A program made the translations under genes and the position numbers. A DNA stretch of 64,000 nt from Volutella citrinella (taxonomy: Eukaryota > Ascomycota > Sordariomycetes > Hypocreales > Nectriaceae), in NCBI GenBank assembly GCA_034401135.1, contig JAWZSP010000009.1:1116001-1180000 (forward strand). Reading direction: 5' to 3'. The notes beneath the pieces were generated by a model. That model saw nothing but the letters and a program-made list of their open reading frames with translations. It did not search any database and was not told the DNA's origin. Of this stretch, positions 43,294-56,302 are shown piece after piece. Within the stretch, counting starts at the first letter, position 1. Every line of letters starts with the position of its first letter.

Positions 43294-45196
43294 ATGGTTC
43301 TTCACCAGTTCGACTACATTTTCGCCATTGGTACCATCTTCTCGTTCCTCGATGCCTGGAACATTGGTATGCAAACACCACCACTCATCAATAAACCAGG
43401 CACGCCATCTAACATGAAACAGGTGCCAACGATGTTGCCAACTCTTGGGCTACATCGGTCTCGTCCCGATCGATCTCCTACGTCCAAGCCATGGCTCTTG
43501 GTTCCGTCCTAGAGTTCGCTGGTTCCGTCGGTGTCGGTGCCCGAGTCGCCGATACCATTCGAACCAAGGTCGTTGACACCAAGCTGTTCGTCGGCGACAA
43601 CGCCCCTCTCCTCATGCTCGGCATGATGTGCGCCATTGTCTCCTCGTCGCTCTACCTCACCTTCTGCACCAAGATCGGTCTTCCCGTCTCTACCACCCAC
43701 TCCATCATGGGCGGTGTTATTGGTATGGGCATTGCCCTCGTCGGCGCTGACAACATTATCTGGACCCAATTCAGCAAGGGAATTAGCGGCGGTGTCGTCT
43801 CTGTGTTCCTTGCATGGATCATCGCCCCCGGTCTGGCTGGTGCCTTTGGTGCCATCATCTTCCTCATCACCAAGTACGGTGTCATGCTCCGCAAGAACCC
43901 CGTCTGGAAGGGCCTGATGCTCGTCCCCGTCTACTTCGCCATCACCGCTTCCCTTCTCACCATGCTTATCGTCTGGAAGGGTGGCTCCATCGATCTCGAT
44001 GACTGGTCCGATGGCGCCCTGATCGGCCTCATTATCGGTGTCGGCTGCGGCTGGGGCGCCCTCGTCGGTGTCTTCCTCTGCCCTTGGCTGTACCGTGTCG
44101 TCCTCAAGGATGACTGGGAGCTTCGCTGGTACCACATCTTTATGGGCCCGCTTCTGCTCCGCCGTGGTGAGCCCCCTGCCCAGCCCGAGGGTGCCAAGGG
44201 TGGTATTCGCAACTTCTACGAGGGCCACATGACCCGCGAGGAGCTTGAGAACCTCCGCCACCACGGCCAGGACAACTCTCTCGAGCGCCAGGAGGAATCT
44301 ACCAGCGGCGAGCGTAAGACCATGTCCAACGACTCTCCCTCCGACTCCCCCGAGGAGGAGATTGTCTCCAAGGACCACAAGCCCCTCGTCGGCCCCAAGC
44401 CCGATGCTCCCCTCATGTCCGGCGCCATGGCTTTCTGGTTCCTCAAGAAGATCTTCCTCTCCGGTGTTGACCAAGACATCATCAAGATGCAGAAGAGCGA
44501 GTCTATTCTCACTGGTGACCTGAGCGAGATCCACGCCAACGTGCCTCACTACGACAACCACGCTGAGTACCTCTACACCTTCATGCAAGTCATGACTGCC
44601 TGTACCGCCTCTTTCACCCACGGTGCCAACGATGTTGCCAACGCTATCGGCCCCTACGCCACCATCTACGAGATCTGGCAGAAGGAGACCATCAACCCCA
44701 AGAAGGGCTCTGAGGTGCCCATCTGGATTCTGTAAGTTATCCTCTTTACCCAACGATGATCAAATACTAATACCCCACAGCGTCTTCGGTGGTGCCGGTA
44801 TTGCTCTCGGTATCTGGACCTATGGTTACAACATTATGCGCAACCTGGGTAACCGCCTGACTCTCCACTCCCCCTCGCGTGGTTTCTCCATGGAGCTGGG
44901 TGCCGCTGTCACCATCATCATTGCCACCCGTCTCAGTAAGTCTGGTCTTCGCAACAGGTACTCACAGGTCACTAACCTCTCCGACAGAGCTCCCCGTCTC
45001 CACCACCCAGTGCATCACTGGTGCTACCGTCGGTGTCGGTCTGTGCTCTGGCACCTGGCGATCCATTAACTGGCGCATGGTTGCCTGGATCTACGGTGGC
45101 TGGATCATCACCCTCCCCTGCGCTGGTATCCTCTCTGGTGTCCTTTGCGGTATCATCATCAACGCTCCCCGTTACGGTCTGCCCTACGGCAACTAA
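43294..45196 (+). CDS. PHO89: PiT-family phosphate permease (Pho89/Neurospora pho-4 type)
   Basis: Plasma-membrane inorganic phosphate symporter, Na+-coupled in Neurospora pho-4 and yeast Pho89. Four exons (43294-43366, 43423-44731, 44781-44935, 44988-45196) give 581 aa. The two duplicated PiT signatures are present: GANDVANSWATSV at residue about 25, spliced across intron 1, and THGANDVANAIGPYA near residue 440. The paired motifs VSTTHSIMGG and VSTTQCITGA mark the inverted halves. A hydrophilic cytosolic loop (about residues 235-390, with many Ser/Glu) separates the halves. About 12 hydrophobic segments are visible. The start is the ATG of MVLHQFDY, which has a good context (ACCATGG). Phosphate-starvation control is likely from family knowledge, and CACGTG sites occur upstream. 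Confidence 0.95.
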
Positions 45197-46072
45197 GGAG
45201 GGTCTTGGAACAAAAAGAGCACTGGGTACCAGCTTTGCTTCTTGTTTAGAGTTGGCGGCGATGAGTGCTAGAATGGCTGCGAAGAATCTGGATTGCGACG
45301 TGTTTCCACGATTGAATGGCTGAATGGCCTGTCCGCTCATGAAAAACTTTACATACACTTACCTACTACATACCTATATACCAACTTGCTTCAGCTACTA
45401 ATAAAATTTACACGGTCGCTCCCCAAACTCGAGTGTAGCAATGGCTAGATCTGTGATGTCTGTCACGTGCTAAGCGTTAGCATCATGCTGCTGGCTGAGA
45501 TGATTGAATGGGCCATTGTTGCAGGAAATGATGCCATTGGCAGTGCGGGGTTCCCATCCAGGTCTCTTCCCCTCTCCCTGACAATCCAGAAGGGTAAGCA
45601 ACCGAGAACCTCTCCCATGTAAGGCTGCGCTGCGCTTTTGTATGTTTCCGTGTTGGCGGGTCACCTCCGGACCGATGCCGGAACATCTGGAGCCGAAGCC
45701 ACGCTGGTGGGCCGCTAATTCCTGCAGATGTGCGCGGAAAAAGATCCGGGGGAAATGCCGGAGGAGCTCCAGGGCTGGAGGAGCTCCAACGCCGTCACCG
45801 GCCGACTCCACACGGCGCCAGACTCATTTGGCCGCGGCCAATAACGCTGCCTCCTCGTGCCCAAGGGAAAACCCCCAAGCCCGCTGGAGCTGCCACCCCC
45901 ACTCCGACAATGGCGTATCCATGAGGGGTATTCGGGTTATCCGACAACGACGGGTGTCGACGGCGTTCTCTCCGGCTAGTCATGATGAGGAGGTTGACTT
46001 GATATATCCTCCAGCTCCCTGCATCTCTTCTCCTCCAGCCCCTCTCCACCACTTACCCCGCGTCACACGTCC
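45197..46072 (+). other. intergenic, no gene seen
   Basis: Between two plus-strand genes. CACGTG at 45464-45469; a TATATC-like box at about 46000-46008, roughly 65-70 bp before the next ATG. A 168-codon frame at 45642-46148 is motif-free. Confidence 0.45.
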
Positions 46073-47089
46073 ATGTCCCGGCTCATTGGCAAAGTCATCT
46101 CGTCGCCATCCATCCGCAACCGCAACCACAACGTCGCCGCCGCCATGAAGCTGCTCTACCCCACCTCGCTCAAGCTCGACGTCCAGAGCCTTGAGGGCTA
46201 CTCGGTGGCCCTGCAGCCCTACGACGTCAAGCAGCCGATCCCCGAGGAGCACGTCGACGCCGATGTGCTCGTGACGTGGACCAACACGGCCGCCAACCTC
46301 AAGGACGCCGCCGCGCGCCTCACCAAGCTGCGCTGGATCCAGTCGCTGGCTGCCGGCCCCAACGACGTGCTCGCCGCCGGCTTCGACACCAGCCGCATCA
46401 CCGTCACCACCGGCTCCGGCCTGCACGACCACACAGTCGCCGAGCACGCGCTGGGCATGCTGCTCAACTCGGCCCGCCGCTTCTACGAGATGCGCGACTA
46501 CCAGCTCCAGGGCAAGTGGCCCGGCCACCTGGGCGGCCCGCAGCCCGACCGTCCCGCCGGCTCGTTCCGCACCCTGCGCGACGCCCGCGTGCTCATCTGG
46601 GGCTTCGGTAACATTGCAAAGTCCCTCGCGCCGCACCTGCGCGGCCTGGGCGCCCAAGTTACTGGTGTCGCCCGCCGCGCCGGCGTTCGCGATGGCATCG
46701 AGGTCTACGGCGAGGACAAGCTGCCCGAGCTGCTGGCCCAGACCGACGCCCTCGTCATGATCCTGCCGGGCTCCGACTCGACCCGCCACGCCCTCAACGC
46801 TGAGCGCATCTCCCAGCTGCCCAACCACGCCTGGATCGTCAACGTCGGTCGCGGCACCTCGGTCGACGAGGACGCCCTGGCCGATGCCCTCGAGCGCGGC
46901 GACCTGGGTGGCGCCTCGCTCGATGTGTTTGAGACGGAGCCTCTGCCCGAGTCGAGCCGGCTCTGGAAGGTGCCCAACCTCGTTGTGTCTCCCCACGCCG
47001 CCGGAGGACGACCACAGGGTGCCGAGGCGCTGATTGCGGACAACCTGCGGAGGTTCATTGCGGGCCAGGGGCTGAAGAACATCATCTAG
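46073..47089 (+). CDS. D-isomer-specific 2-hydroxyacid dehydrogenase (second copy type)
   Basis: NAD(P)-dependent oxidoreductase of the 2-hydroxyacid dehydrogenase family. Single exon, 338 aa. The Rossmann motif reads GFGNIAKSLAPHL, where the usual third glycine is alanine, followed by basic VARRAG, which suggests NADP preference. The catalytic Arg is in VNVGRGT, the Glu in LDVFETEP and the His in VVSPHAAGG. The N-terminal 24 residues before a second ATG (MKLLYPTS, 46145) are Arg/Ser-rich and could be a mitochondrial presequence, or the true start may be that second ATG. It is only distantly similar to the enzyme at 28925, so it is not a recent duplicate. A TATA-like box lies about 70 bp upstream. 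Confidence 0.9.
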   Translation: MSRLIGKVISSPSIRNRNHNVAAAMKLLYPTSLKLDVQSLEGYSVALQPYDVKQPIPEEHVDADVLVTWTNTAANLKDAAARLTKLRWIQSLAAGPNDVLAAGFDTSRITVTTGSGLHDHTVAEHALGMLLNSARRFYEMRDYQLQGKWPGHLGGPQPDRPAGSFRTLRDARVLIWGFGNIAKSLAPHLRGLGAQVTGVARRAGVRDGIEVYGEDKLPELLAQTDALVMILPGSDSTRHALNAERISQLPNHAWIVNVGRGTSVDEDALADALERGDLGGASLDVFETEPLPESSRLWKVPNLVVSPHAAGGRPQGAEALIADNLRRFIAGQGLKNII

Positions 47090-47312
47090 ACAGTAATTAA
47101 GCGTTGAATAGACACTCAAAAAGTTGTACATTATAGAGTATGTGTGTGTGCGCGTGAGATGAAACTGACAATGACCGAGGGAAATGAGTAAGAGAAGGGC
47201 CACAACGTCTATTCCATCTAAAACTCTATTAACTCTAGTAATTCTACTTCTAGCCGTCGCCAAATCTATTAATCTATCCATCTATAAGAATCTAATCAAT
47301 CCACCAGTCCAA

Positions 47313-48209
47313 CTATGCCTTGCCGGCCTGTTCCTGGGCCTTTGGCTTCCACAAGCACCAGGCAACCGTGATGCACGTCTTGAGGAAGGCGGCAATCCAA
47401 AGGGACCCGGCAAATCCAACCCACGACTTGTTCATGAAACCTCCGGCGATAGATCCGACGAACAGGAGGAGGGCGCCGATGGTCCTCCGGCTTCGGTCCG
47501 CGTTGTCCTTTATCGGAGCCGTGAAGAGCTTGGCGTCGCTCATCAAGTCGCAGTACAGGCTGGTCAGCACCACGGTCGGCATGCTGTTGTACTTGAGCAC
47601 GCGGCTGGCGACAATCTGCCCCGCGCTCTGGAAAGCGAGGAGAGCGATGGTGGCAAAGTCGCTGTGGGGGAAAGCATCGCGCACCGTCTCAATGATGAAG
47701 CCGTCGCGGTGGATCGTCTCACGTCCCTGGGGCCTGTTGCTGACAACACCCGTCGTGGCGAGAATGGCAACCAGGCCCGTGAGGATGGCCTGCATGGCAA
47801 ACGAGGCAGTGAGGACCCAGCGCTTCTGCGCGCCAAAGAACCGGTGGAAGCTGGAGAAGAAGAGGGCGCCAGCGGCGAAGCAGACAATGGCCACCAGGGA
47901 GCGCGACCAGGCCTTGCTGGGCAAGTTCTCGGGCTGGCCACTCACGCCGAGACCAAGGAAGATGGTGTTTCCTGCGGTTGTTAGCATCTCTAGATGGTCA
48001 CGTCATATAGTCTTGCATGGCTCACCTGTCTGCATACTGACGAAGCATCCGTACATGTTGAAGGCGGCGCTGTCCACCAACCCGGCAATAAGAAAACAGG
48101 CGAGAAGCAGAGTGTCGGCCCATTTGGGGGTGACCTCAGTCGTCCATCGCGACACGGTCGGCTTGGGCCCTGGCTCCGGGCCGTCGCTGGTCGAGGAGGC
48201 GTCTGGCAT
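47313..48209 (-). CDS. DUF1275 (YoaK-like) membrane protein
   Basis: Integral membrane protein of the DUF1275/YoaK family; biochemical function not established. Exons 48209-48026 and 47971-47313 give 280 aa. A short polar N-terminus (MPDASSTSDGPEPGPKP) is followed by about six hydrophobic segments: LLLACFLIAGLVDSAAF, LVAIVCFAAGALFF, a long one near IGALLLFVGSIAGGF, and others. Splicing joins MQTG to NTIFLGLG within the family's conserved GNTIFLGL element, which supports the intron. The 3' end is 223 bp from the convergent dehydrogenase. No operon-like link to neighbours. Confidence 0.9.
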
Positions 48210-48817
48210 GATTGCTGGTCACTGCGCGTGGAATTGGGACTGTGATGGACGAGAGGGAGGGAGAGAAGAGAGCAACGGGGGGGGACGAGGCCTGAAATCC
48301 CTTTCTGATACCCAAAGCCTCTGGCTCTAGCCAAGAAGGAGGCTTTTATCTAAGAGGCGCGATTGGTGCTATCCCTGAGTCACCTGCAGGCTTGTTGGGG
48401 GGCCATTCGAGAGAAAAACTTCATGACATCAACTAGGGCGATTGCGTGCTTGCGTCGCCAGATCGGGTCACGTGGAGCCGCTCGGCTTCGGCATCGTGCC
48501 AAGCTAGGTCCATGGCCAGCGAGCCGTCGACTCGTTTATTGTAATATTAATAGATGACAACGCGTTGATAAAAGGGACGATGTGTAGCTGGGGGCCAAGT
48601 GGAAACTTTAATATCCTGGCCTGATGTGCAGCCACACAGGCCAAATTGCAGGGAGGGGCGGAACCAGTGCTGATTCACGGACAGGGTGCCATCGAGGCCG
48701 ATCCTCGATGCGACCCTTTTTCGGGTCGTCGCCCATAGTTTGGGTCGCTTTCATTCTCACTTTTGGGAAGCCGCCATTCTACCCATTTAGCCGGTCTTGG
48801 TTTTGGCGCGATACCGT
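48210..48817 (-). other. intergenic, no gene seen
   Basis: Promoter of the DUF1275 gene (minus) and 3' flank of the N-terminal methyltransferase gene. CACGTG at 48469-48474. No gene. Confidence 0.45.
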
Positions 48818-49637
<820 letters not shown>

Positions 49638-50203
49638 GGTGAGAATCGTGACGGCCTGTCGATGGCGTTGGTTGTCAAGATGTAACTTCGCATTCTGAGT
49701 TCTTTCCCTTCCAGAGTGGGCCGTCATGTGATCCGGCCTGACACAAATAGCTCCTGCGTGTTGGTTGGCATCTCAACCATGAGGATGGTCAAGTGTCAAA
49801 AGGGCACAGGTAAAATAGCGCATGGCAAATCTAGAACCAATAGGAATGCCGTGGCCCTGGAATTCGATTCCATTGGAAATCCAATTCGAGTGCGCGACGC
49901 TGAAGTGCTTGGTGCGCGCAAACTAGTGGAGGGGCGGAGGGAAGTCCCAGCCAGATGGAATCTGATTGATGAGCCAGCCAATTTTTGTTGCCTCGCGGCC
50001 AAGAATGGCCAAAAATATTTTTGGGGCTTTGGGAACAAATATGGGATGGGTGCTGCATTATTCTAGTCAATAGGATATATGAAATAGGCATTTCATGTCC
50101 AATACCGATGATCGATAGCACTCTGATGCTCAATTGGTGGATGCAAACCGGTCAATTATTCACCTCAGTCTAGTGTATAGGCTATGCAAATGCAATGGCC
50201 TGC
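49638..50203 (-). other. intergenic, no gene seen
   Basis: Promoter of the methyltransferase and 3' flank of the orphan membrane gene. More AT-rich than the rest of the window (for example 49960-50060). No gene. Confidence 0.45.
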
Positions 50204-52097
50204 TTATTCTTTGTATATTTTGTCTCCGGGCAGAGACTTGGCTCTCTTATGCCGGGTACTGAGAGAATCTCCAAGGAGAGTCGCTCCGCTGAGAGTAGGT
50301 CCCTGGGCGGATAAAAAGGGCATCTCAAAGCCGGGCTCCGCGTCGTCTTTGATCTCCCGCGGCTTCTTTACAACTGCATAAGCATTCGACAATCGAACCA
50401 TGGTGCCCTTTTCGATGCCCGCTGTGACTCGTTAGCAAGACTCTCAGCCATTTGCCGCCGGGCGGGACTGACCTATAAGGAGATGCATGTATTTGAACCC
50501 CAAGGGAAGCCAAATCAGCATGGACACCACTTGGCCGATACTCCAGTCCGCGGAAATATCGTCCGACTGTAAGAAGTCTATGGAATTTCGCGCTCCCATG
50601 ATGAGGAAGAAAGCCATGATGATCTCGAAGCAGAAAAATAGAAAGATTGTGAACTTGGACAAGGCCCAGGTCGTCCGTTGAATAATTGTCCGCCACATGG
50701 CTGGAAGCCTTGCCATCCACCTCTTGAACCAAGCCAGGCCAACGAGGCCGCGGTGAAGCCGATTCCACACCAGCAAGCCAAGAATGAACAGGTACAGCTC
50801 ACCAACCGCCGCGTGGACGATCCAGCCGTTGTTGCGCACCAGACAAAATGGCCTCATTGACTTGTGATGCCCGCACTGTCCGGTCTCCTCATTGGAAAAA
50901 AGCTCATACACGCTCTCCGGGGCGCTGCCCATTGCCGAATTGGAAGCCAGGTAGGATATAATCACGGTGATCATTACTAGCGCCAAGTGGTAGAGCGAGT
51001 CAAGCTTGCCGTGCCGCATGCTGAGCTGTGTGAGGACGATGCTGTTAAGGCCCATGAACGTCAGGGAGGTGGTAAACTCGCGGTTAAGCTCGACGCTCCC
51101 CCAGTTGTCGGCGCCGTTGAAGGCGGCGTCTTTTGTGTTGGCTAGTAGCAGAGCGACGCTAATGCTGATGATGAAGAAACTCTGCGCCTCCTGTAGCTCC
51201 GCGAGGAGTGTGCGGTTAGAGTGTGCCAAGTTGGACCTCTCGGCCCGTCTTAGAAGAGGCAATGACGGGCTTTGGGGCTCTGCAAATGTCTGGGTAGAAC
51301 GGCGTCGTAGCCACCGAAATGGAGCTTTGATGCTGTCTAAAATTTGCGAACCCATAAATATTCTCGTCATGCCCCATGCGTAGAGAGCGACGATGGTCAG
51401 TATGACATATGAAATGAGAACCTGAAAGAAAGGTGAGCAGAGGCCCCGCAAGGCAATAATTGAGACTCACGCCTGGACCTACGAGGTCTCCATTGTAACT
51501 GTTTTCCGTACCGTAGCATACTCCTGCCAGTGTATCATGCAGGGTAAGCCACTGGCTCTCGCTATACTCCAGGTCGGACAGAGACCCGAGTTTCTTGCCG
51601 CCGTCAGCTTCTCCCTGGATGCTGGCTAACGTACACGCCAGCGTGAGGTTGATGACGGGCGCAGGATCAAAGTCGGCGATGCTGCCGAGATGGACATTCT
51701 CCACCGCGCCCTGGACCTGGGCGGCCACCAGAGAGACGTAGTTGCTGCTGTGCTTGGCCGCGAGGGCCAGCGACACCAGCGTCAAACATGTCCATTGCGA
51801 CTCCCACGAGCTGAACAGGATGCTCGGGTCACCACAGGCCTGGGTGCAGTTCCTGCCGCCATCCTGGATATCGCAACCACTGCCAATTAGCACCAGCGGC
51901 TGCGTCTTGACGACAGTCCGAGATTGGTTGAAGAGCCTCCACGAGTGGCGCAGGGTGCCGGAGTATATGGCCTGCTGGGACGGCCACAAGGGAATGTCCA
52001 GCTGAGTGCCGAGAGGGGTGAGGCGGTTGCCGTTTCTTAGGAGCGACGTGTCATTGACAAACTTGACAACGTCGGCAGCAGATTGTTGCAGAGCCAT
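50204..52097 (-). CDS. orphan multi-pass membrane protein with N-terminal ectodomain
   Basis: I do not recognise this family. Exons 52097-51471, 51421-50473 and 50421-50204 give 597 aa, with frame preserved at both junctions. Residues about 1-205 form a soluble domain with several cysteines and N-glycosylation sequons (VNDTS, FNQSR, RNCTQ, INLTL), so it probably faces outside. About seven hydrophobic segments follow: VLISYVILTIVALY, FFIISISVALLLA, LNSIVLTQL, LVMITVIISYLA, LYLFILGLLVW, IFLFFCFEIIMAFFLIM and VVSMLIWLPLGF. A polar tail of about 80 residues is encoded by exon 3. The topology resembles a 7-TM receptor or sensor, but nothing proves this. There is no clear signal peptide at the chosen ATG; an upstream exon could have been missed. 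Confidence 0.78.
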
Positions 52098-54020
52098 CTC
52101 TGCACCAAGGCGGCATTGCTTCAGCAGAGTTGCAGCAGAGTTGCATGGATCGAAAATTACAGCGGTTGAGCGAGATCAAGTGGTGGGGCTGAAACGACCG
52201 CAGGGCAGGGGCTGAGCTGGCACGAGCGTGTAGGGATCCTGCTGCGTCATTGCGACGAAGAGATGAGGCTGCTATTCAGCGCAATTCAAGTAGAGTTAAT
52301 GCCTAGGGCGGTTTCTTAAGCATATGAATCAACGATGTGGGATGGTAGTTGAACGAGACACGACAAGCCGACAACTCCGGCCAATTGTAGGCAGCGGGAG
52401 AAGCGACCTTGGCCAGGTCGGAAGTACGGAGTACGACACTTGACGAATGTTTATGAACAACCCTTAAGACCCTCGGACGAAGCAATAGTTTGGGTATAAT
52501 TGGTTGGATTCGAGTTCGCAACCAACCTTGTTATTGCCTGTCCGCAACGCCCGTCTTCAAACAGCCAGCAACAGGGCTCACGCAGCAACTGAGAGCCACC
52601 CGGCCTGCTTCAGCCACTGGACCGACAGGGGGGACAGATCAGACCAGGGGCCATTTGATTGCCTGTCCTCATGCGCGAGACTTAGTCGGGGCGAGGCAGG
52701 TCCCAAGGGTGGTTCGAGCTGTTGCGGGTTAAGGAGTTGTATCCTGCCGAAGCCCCATTGTTTTCCAAGCTGAACTTGGACAGAATGCTGAGCAAACCTA
52801 CATTCACAATGAGGCACGCCAGCGACGGCGACAGTGGGGCTTGGCACTTTAAAATCCGTTGTCAGCACAGAAACCCCAGCGCCCTTCGCTGGCAGGGATT
52901 GCCTGGGAGAACGAGGAGCCCGTTGGCGCCACCGAGGCGACCGTCCTGCACGATCGACAGTAGACCGGCGGTGCAGCAACAATCCCAAGCACATCTCTGG
53001 GTCCTCGTTGAGACACTGGCTTCTGTTAGCGGTGCGTGCCGCTCTCACCTAGGTTAGCGCAGCCACAGCGAGGACTGGCGACAGCAAGCCAGCTTGTTCA
53101 TGTACCTCTACCTCTCAGCCAGGTATTACTGCTGGGTACGCGCCAGGATGGAGCAAGGATCCGACGGAGGGCATGGGACAGCAGTTCAGCCGTCGGGCTT
53201 TGGTGGCCTGGAGAGCAAGACGAGTTTGTTCCGCCAGGTTTACGGTGGGTAACGCGGCTGGAAATGCGGAGAGTCTACTTCTAATACGGCCGCGGGCAAC
53301 AGAAGAGACGTGATCCAAACAAACTCTACGAAACTGTGTACAAAGTAGGTCTTTGCAAACTCATCCTCCTGAGTCCTTGTGTACACTTATATCTCGACTC
53401 CTCAGCCATCCCCAAAGCGCAGTAGGATTGACGGCTGGATCCTACAGGTGGGTTGTTTGGGGGCTGTCCACTTTCCGCCTAACGTGGCCGGGTTAGTGTA
53501 ACCATGTCTTTGGCCCTGATGCACCACGGCCATGTCTGGGTATCATCGGATCTGATAAGCCTGGGATGCGCTTGCGATCGCGATCGCCGTCCTCTGTGTC
53601 GCATTGCTCATCATATTCCCCGGCTGGTGCAGGTGCGGGCCGAGGCGCACGATGGACGAGTCCGTGTCCGGGTCCTCCGACGAACACGCCACAGGGGTTT
53701 TAGTGGGAGCTTGGGCACTTATATTCGCTCACAACAGGGCTGCATGTGACCATTTTTGCGCCGTGAACGGCCTGATGTGGACGACAGATTATCTGATCAG
53801 GCTACTGATTATCTCCGATGGGGCCCCGAAGCTATACCGAGATGAGCATCGGACCAGGATGTGTCAAGGCGGTTCGCCTCACAAAGCCTTTTACTGCGTA
53901 AATAAGTATCCCAGCCCTGCCGGCGCGTGGAGGGAGGCACAGGTGCGGCATTTCAATAGACGGGAGGACCCAAGATATCTGAAAAACTAGAAGAAACAGC
54001 AGCATCCGGCGATAGACACC
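52098..54020. other. divergent promoter region, no gene seen
   Basis: A 1.9 kb gap between the orphan membrane gene (minus) and the ceramidase-like gene (plus). Frames here are short and motif-free. No repeat or regulatory element stands out. Confidence 0.5.
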
Positions 54021-55260
54021 ATGGCCGCTGCAGCCAAAGACATCCCCAGCTTCCGGATCGACCTCGCCAAGCCGCCCGAGCTGCGGTACCTCGACCTGGC
54101 CGCCGAGTTTGGGCCCATCCTCCAGGGCCTCGGGCACGTCTTTGACGAGCTGCTCGAGTCGATGCTCGGGTACAAGTGGCTTGCGCGCGTGGCCAAGTCG
54201 GCGGCGACGCTGTGCCTCCGGGGCGTCCACGACGCCGAGCAGTCGGCCGAGATCAAGGGCTTCGCGCAGGCCGCCGGCGTCGAGCTCTTCCTCGTCGTGG
54301 CGCTCAACGTGTTCCTCGATGTCATGATGGGGTGCACGGCCGGCTGCGCACGCGTCGACGGCGACGACGGTTCGCGTGGCAACCTGATGCAGTTCCGCAC
54401 TCTGGACTGGGGCGTCGATCCGCTCCGCGACCTCACAGTGACGCTCGAGTACGTGGATACGTCGACAGGCTCAGACGAGGTGATTGCGACGTCGGTGACA
54501 TATGCAGGATTCATGGGGGTTCTTACCGGAGTCAAGTGAGTTGAAGCTGCTGCTGATGTCTTCTGATGTGTTGGCTGGGCTGACAGGAGATGGTGTGTTT
54601 AGAAAGGGCCTGTCGCTCTCACTCAACTATCGACCAATCCACCTATGCAAGAACTGGGACCTACGACAGCACTGGGTATGGGTCATTCTGGGCTTCCGGC
54701 CGTCCATCTCATCCGTCCTCCGACAGACGCTGCTGGGGCCGCTGCGATCACCCATTGAGGACTATGCTCGGGAGCTTGCACATGTGCCCAGCTCTCCGTG
54801 CTACCTGACGCTGTCAGACGGTGACACGGCCTTGATCGTGGAAAAGGACCTGACGACGGCGCGCATCCGGACGGGAACCGACTTCATCGTCCAGACAAAC
54901 CACGACGACTGTACTGCCAAAGCGTGCGCAGGCACCAGAAGCGCGACGCCGGTCGACGAAGCAGCTGTACCTCTGGTCCCGCACAACGAGCTGTGGCTGC
55001 GGGACTCGAGCGACCGCATGGACGTGATGCTGCAGAAGTGGCGGGCGCATCGCGGCGAAAGTGACGAGGACGAGGACGAGGACGAGAATGACGGCGAGGG
55101 GGTTTGCAAGTTCTTGACCAAGGACACGCTGGTGACGTGGATGCGGGACGAGCGCATCTCCAACCGGTTCACGCATTTCGCCTGCATCATGAACCCGGCG
55201 ACGGGCAGGCTAGAGTGGTTGGAACGGGGACCCGACCCGGCAACGTTTGCACAGCAGTAG
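54021..55260 (+). CDS. acid ceramidase/NAAA-like amidase
   Basis: Ntn-hydrolase-type amidase related to acid ceramidase and N-acylethanolamine acid amidase, expected to cleave N-acyl bonds of lipids. Exons 54021-54535 and 54603-55260 give 390 aa. The likely nucleophile cysteine lies in GCTAGCARVD near residue 110. It is followed by the family elements LMQFRTLDWGV, SVTYAGFMGVLTGV and GLSLSLNYRP (spliced), then FIVQTNHDD. A Glu/Asp run (EDEDEDEN) is inserted in the C-terminal part. Animal acid ceramidase has a signal peptide and is autocleaved at this cysteine. Here no signal peptide is visible, so a cytosolic role is possible. Two cysteines (GC, GC) are candidates for the nucleophile. Confidence 0.85.
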
Positions 55261-56302
55261 TGTCGTTATCTGCAGTAGCAGATGCAAGGTCTGCGAAGCG
55301 AGCTGCTGCATTTGACAGTTGTCCCGAGCATGGATATGCGGCAACGTGACATTGGCTCCAATCTGGAGACGCTGCCACGCAAGAGCGTGGGGAGCCGGAG
55401 GGGTCGTAATTGCGGGGTGGCACCCATGATGGCATCCAATGTATTGAACTCATGTAGCTGGCGCAGTTGAGCCAGATCACTGGACGTCAGCCGTCATGAA
55501 AGCCAGACGGTTGGTGCCGTTATTGCCGTTGAACATGAACCGGGGACTTTCCGCCAACTCAAATCATCATCACAATTGGCTACGATGGCTGACGATCGCT
55601 CATGGATGCTTTGAACTTGCGCTGCTGCATGCCCACTTCGCAGGGACTCCTCCGTTCGTATCAGTACGCTGCCGATATTACCAGTAGTATTCAGTGGCGC
55701 CGCATGTGCTTCAGCCCTCAACTCCCAGGGCTTGACCTCTTGTTGCCCGGAGGCTTGCGACTAAAGCAGGTGCTACTGTCTGCTCCTATCGAGACCAGCA
55801 CTATTAGCCCGGCGGCTGATCGTCTTGCCGTCCCAGGGCGACCTCAGACTGGCCAGACAAACCTAGACAGCCGTCGTTCCCACTTATTGCCGCCTCTCAC
55901 CCGCGTCCCCCGCCCGTAGCTTCTGGTCTAGGCCCGGGATGCGGCTGGATTGGGCGCGGCCTGGCATACCGGCAAGGGTGAATCAGCGCTCTGGCTGCAC
56001 TGGCAAGGGCGAAACTCTGAGTTTCCTGCATCGCAGGCCCCACTAAAGCCGCCCGTGGGCTGATGGTGGTGTTGAGGGGGACCTGAGCTGAGGGGGGGAA
56101 CGGCGGGAGGGGCGACGGCCAAGTGAATGCAGGCACATTAGTATGTGAAAGGGGATTGTTTCGACTGCCCCGGACCGCGGCATCGTTCTGAATATTTGAA
56201 CAAGCCATCTGCCACCCCTAGTGGTTTTCTGTTGCCCTGCAACTTCGTCGACGACTGCTTGCCCATCCCCGAACCATTGACCTCAGCGTCGCCGACTTCA
56301 CA
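55261..56302 (+). other. intergenic, methyltransferase promoter, no gene seen
   Basis: No supported gene. A G-rich run (GGGGGGAACGGCGGG) lies near 56092-56110. Open frames at 55896-56657 are shadows of the methyltransferase gene or motif-free. Confidence 0.45.

Noticed and set aside
43509..44753. 414-codon minus-strand frame opposite the phosphate permease
   Set aside because: It is a codon-bias shadow of the permease gene; the plus strand carries the PiT signatures and splice sites.
45980..47281. 433-codon minus-strand frame opposite the second dehydrogenase
   Set aside because: Shadow frame; the plus strand has the complete catalytic motif set.
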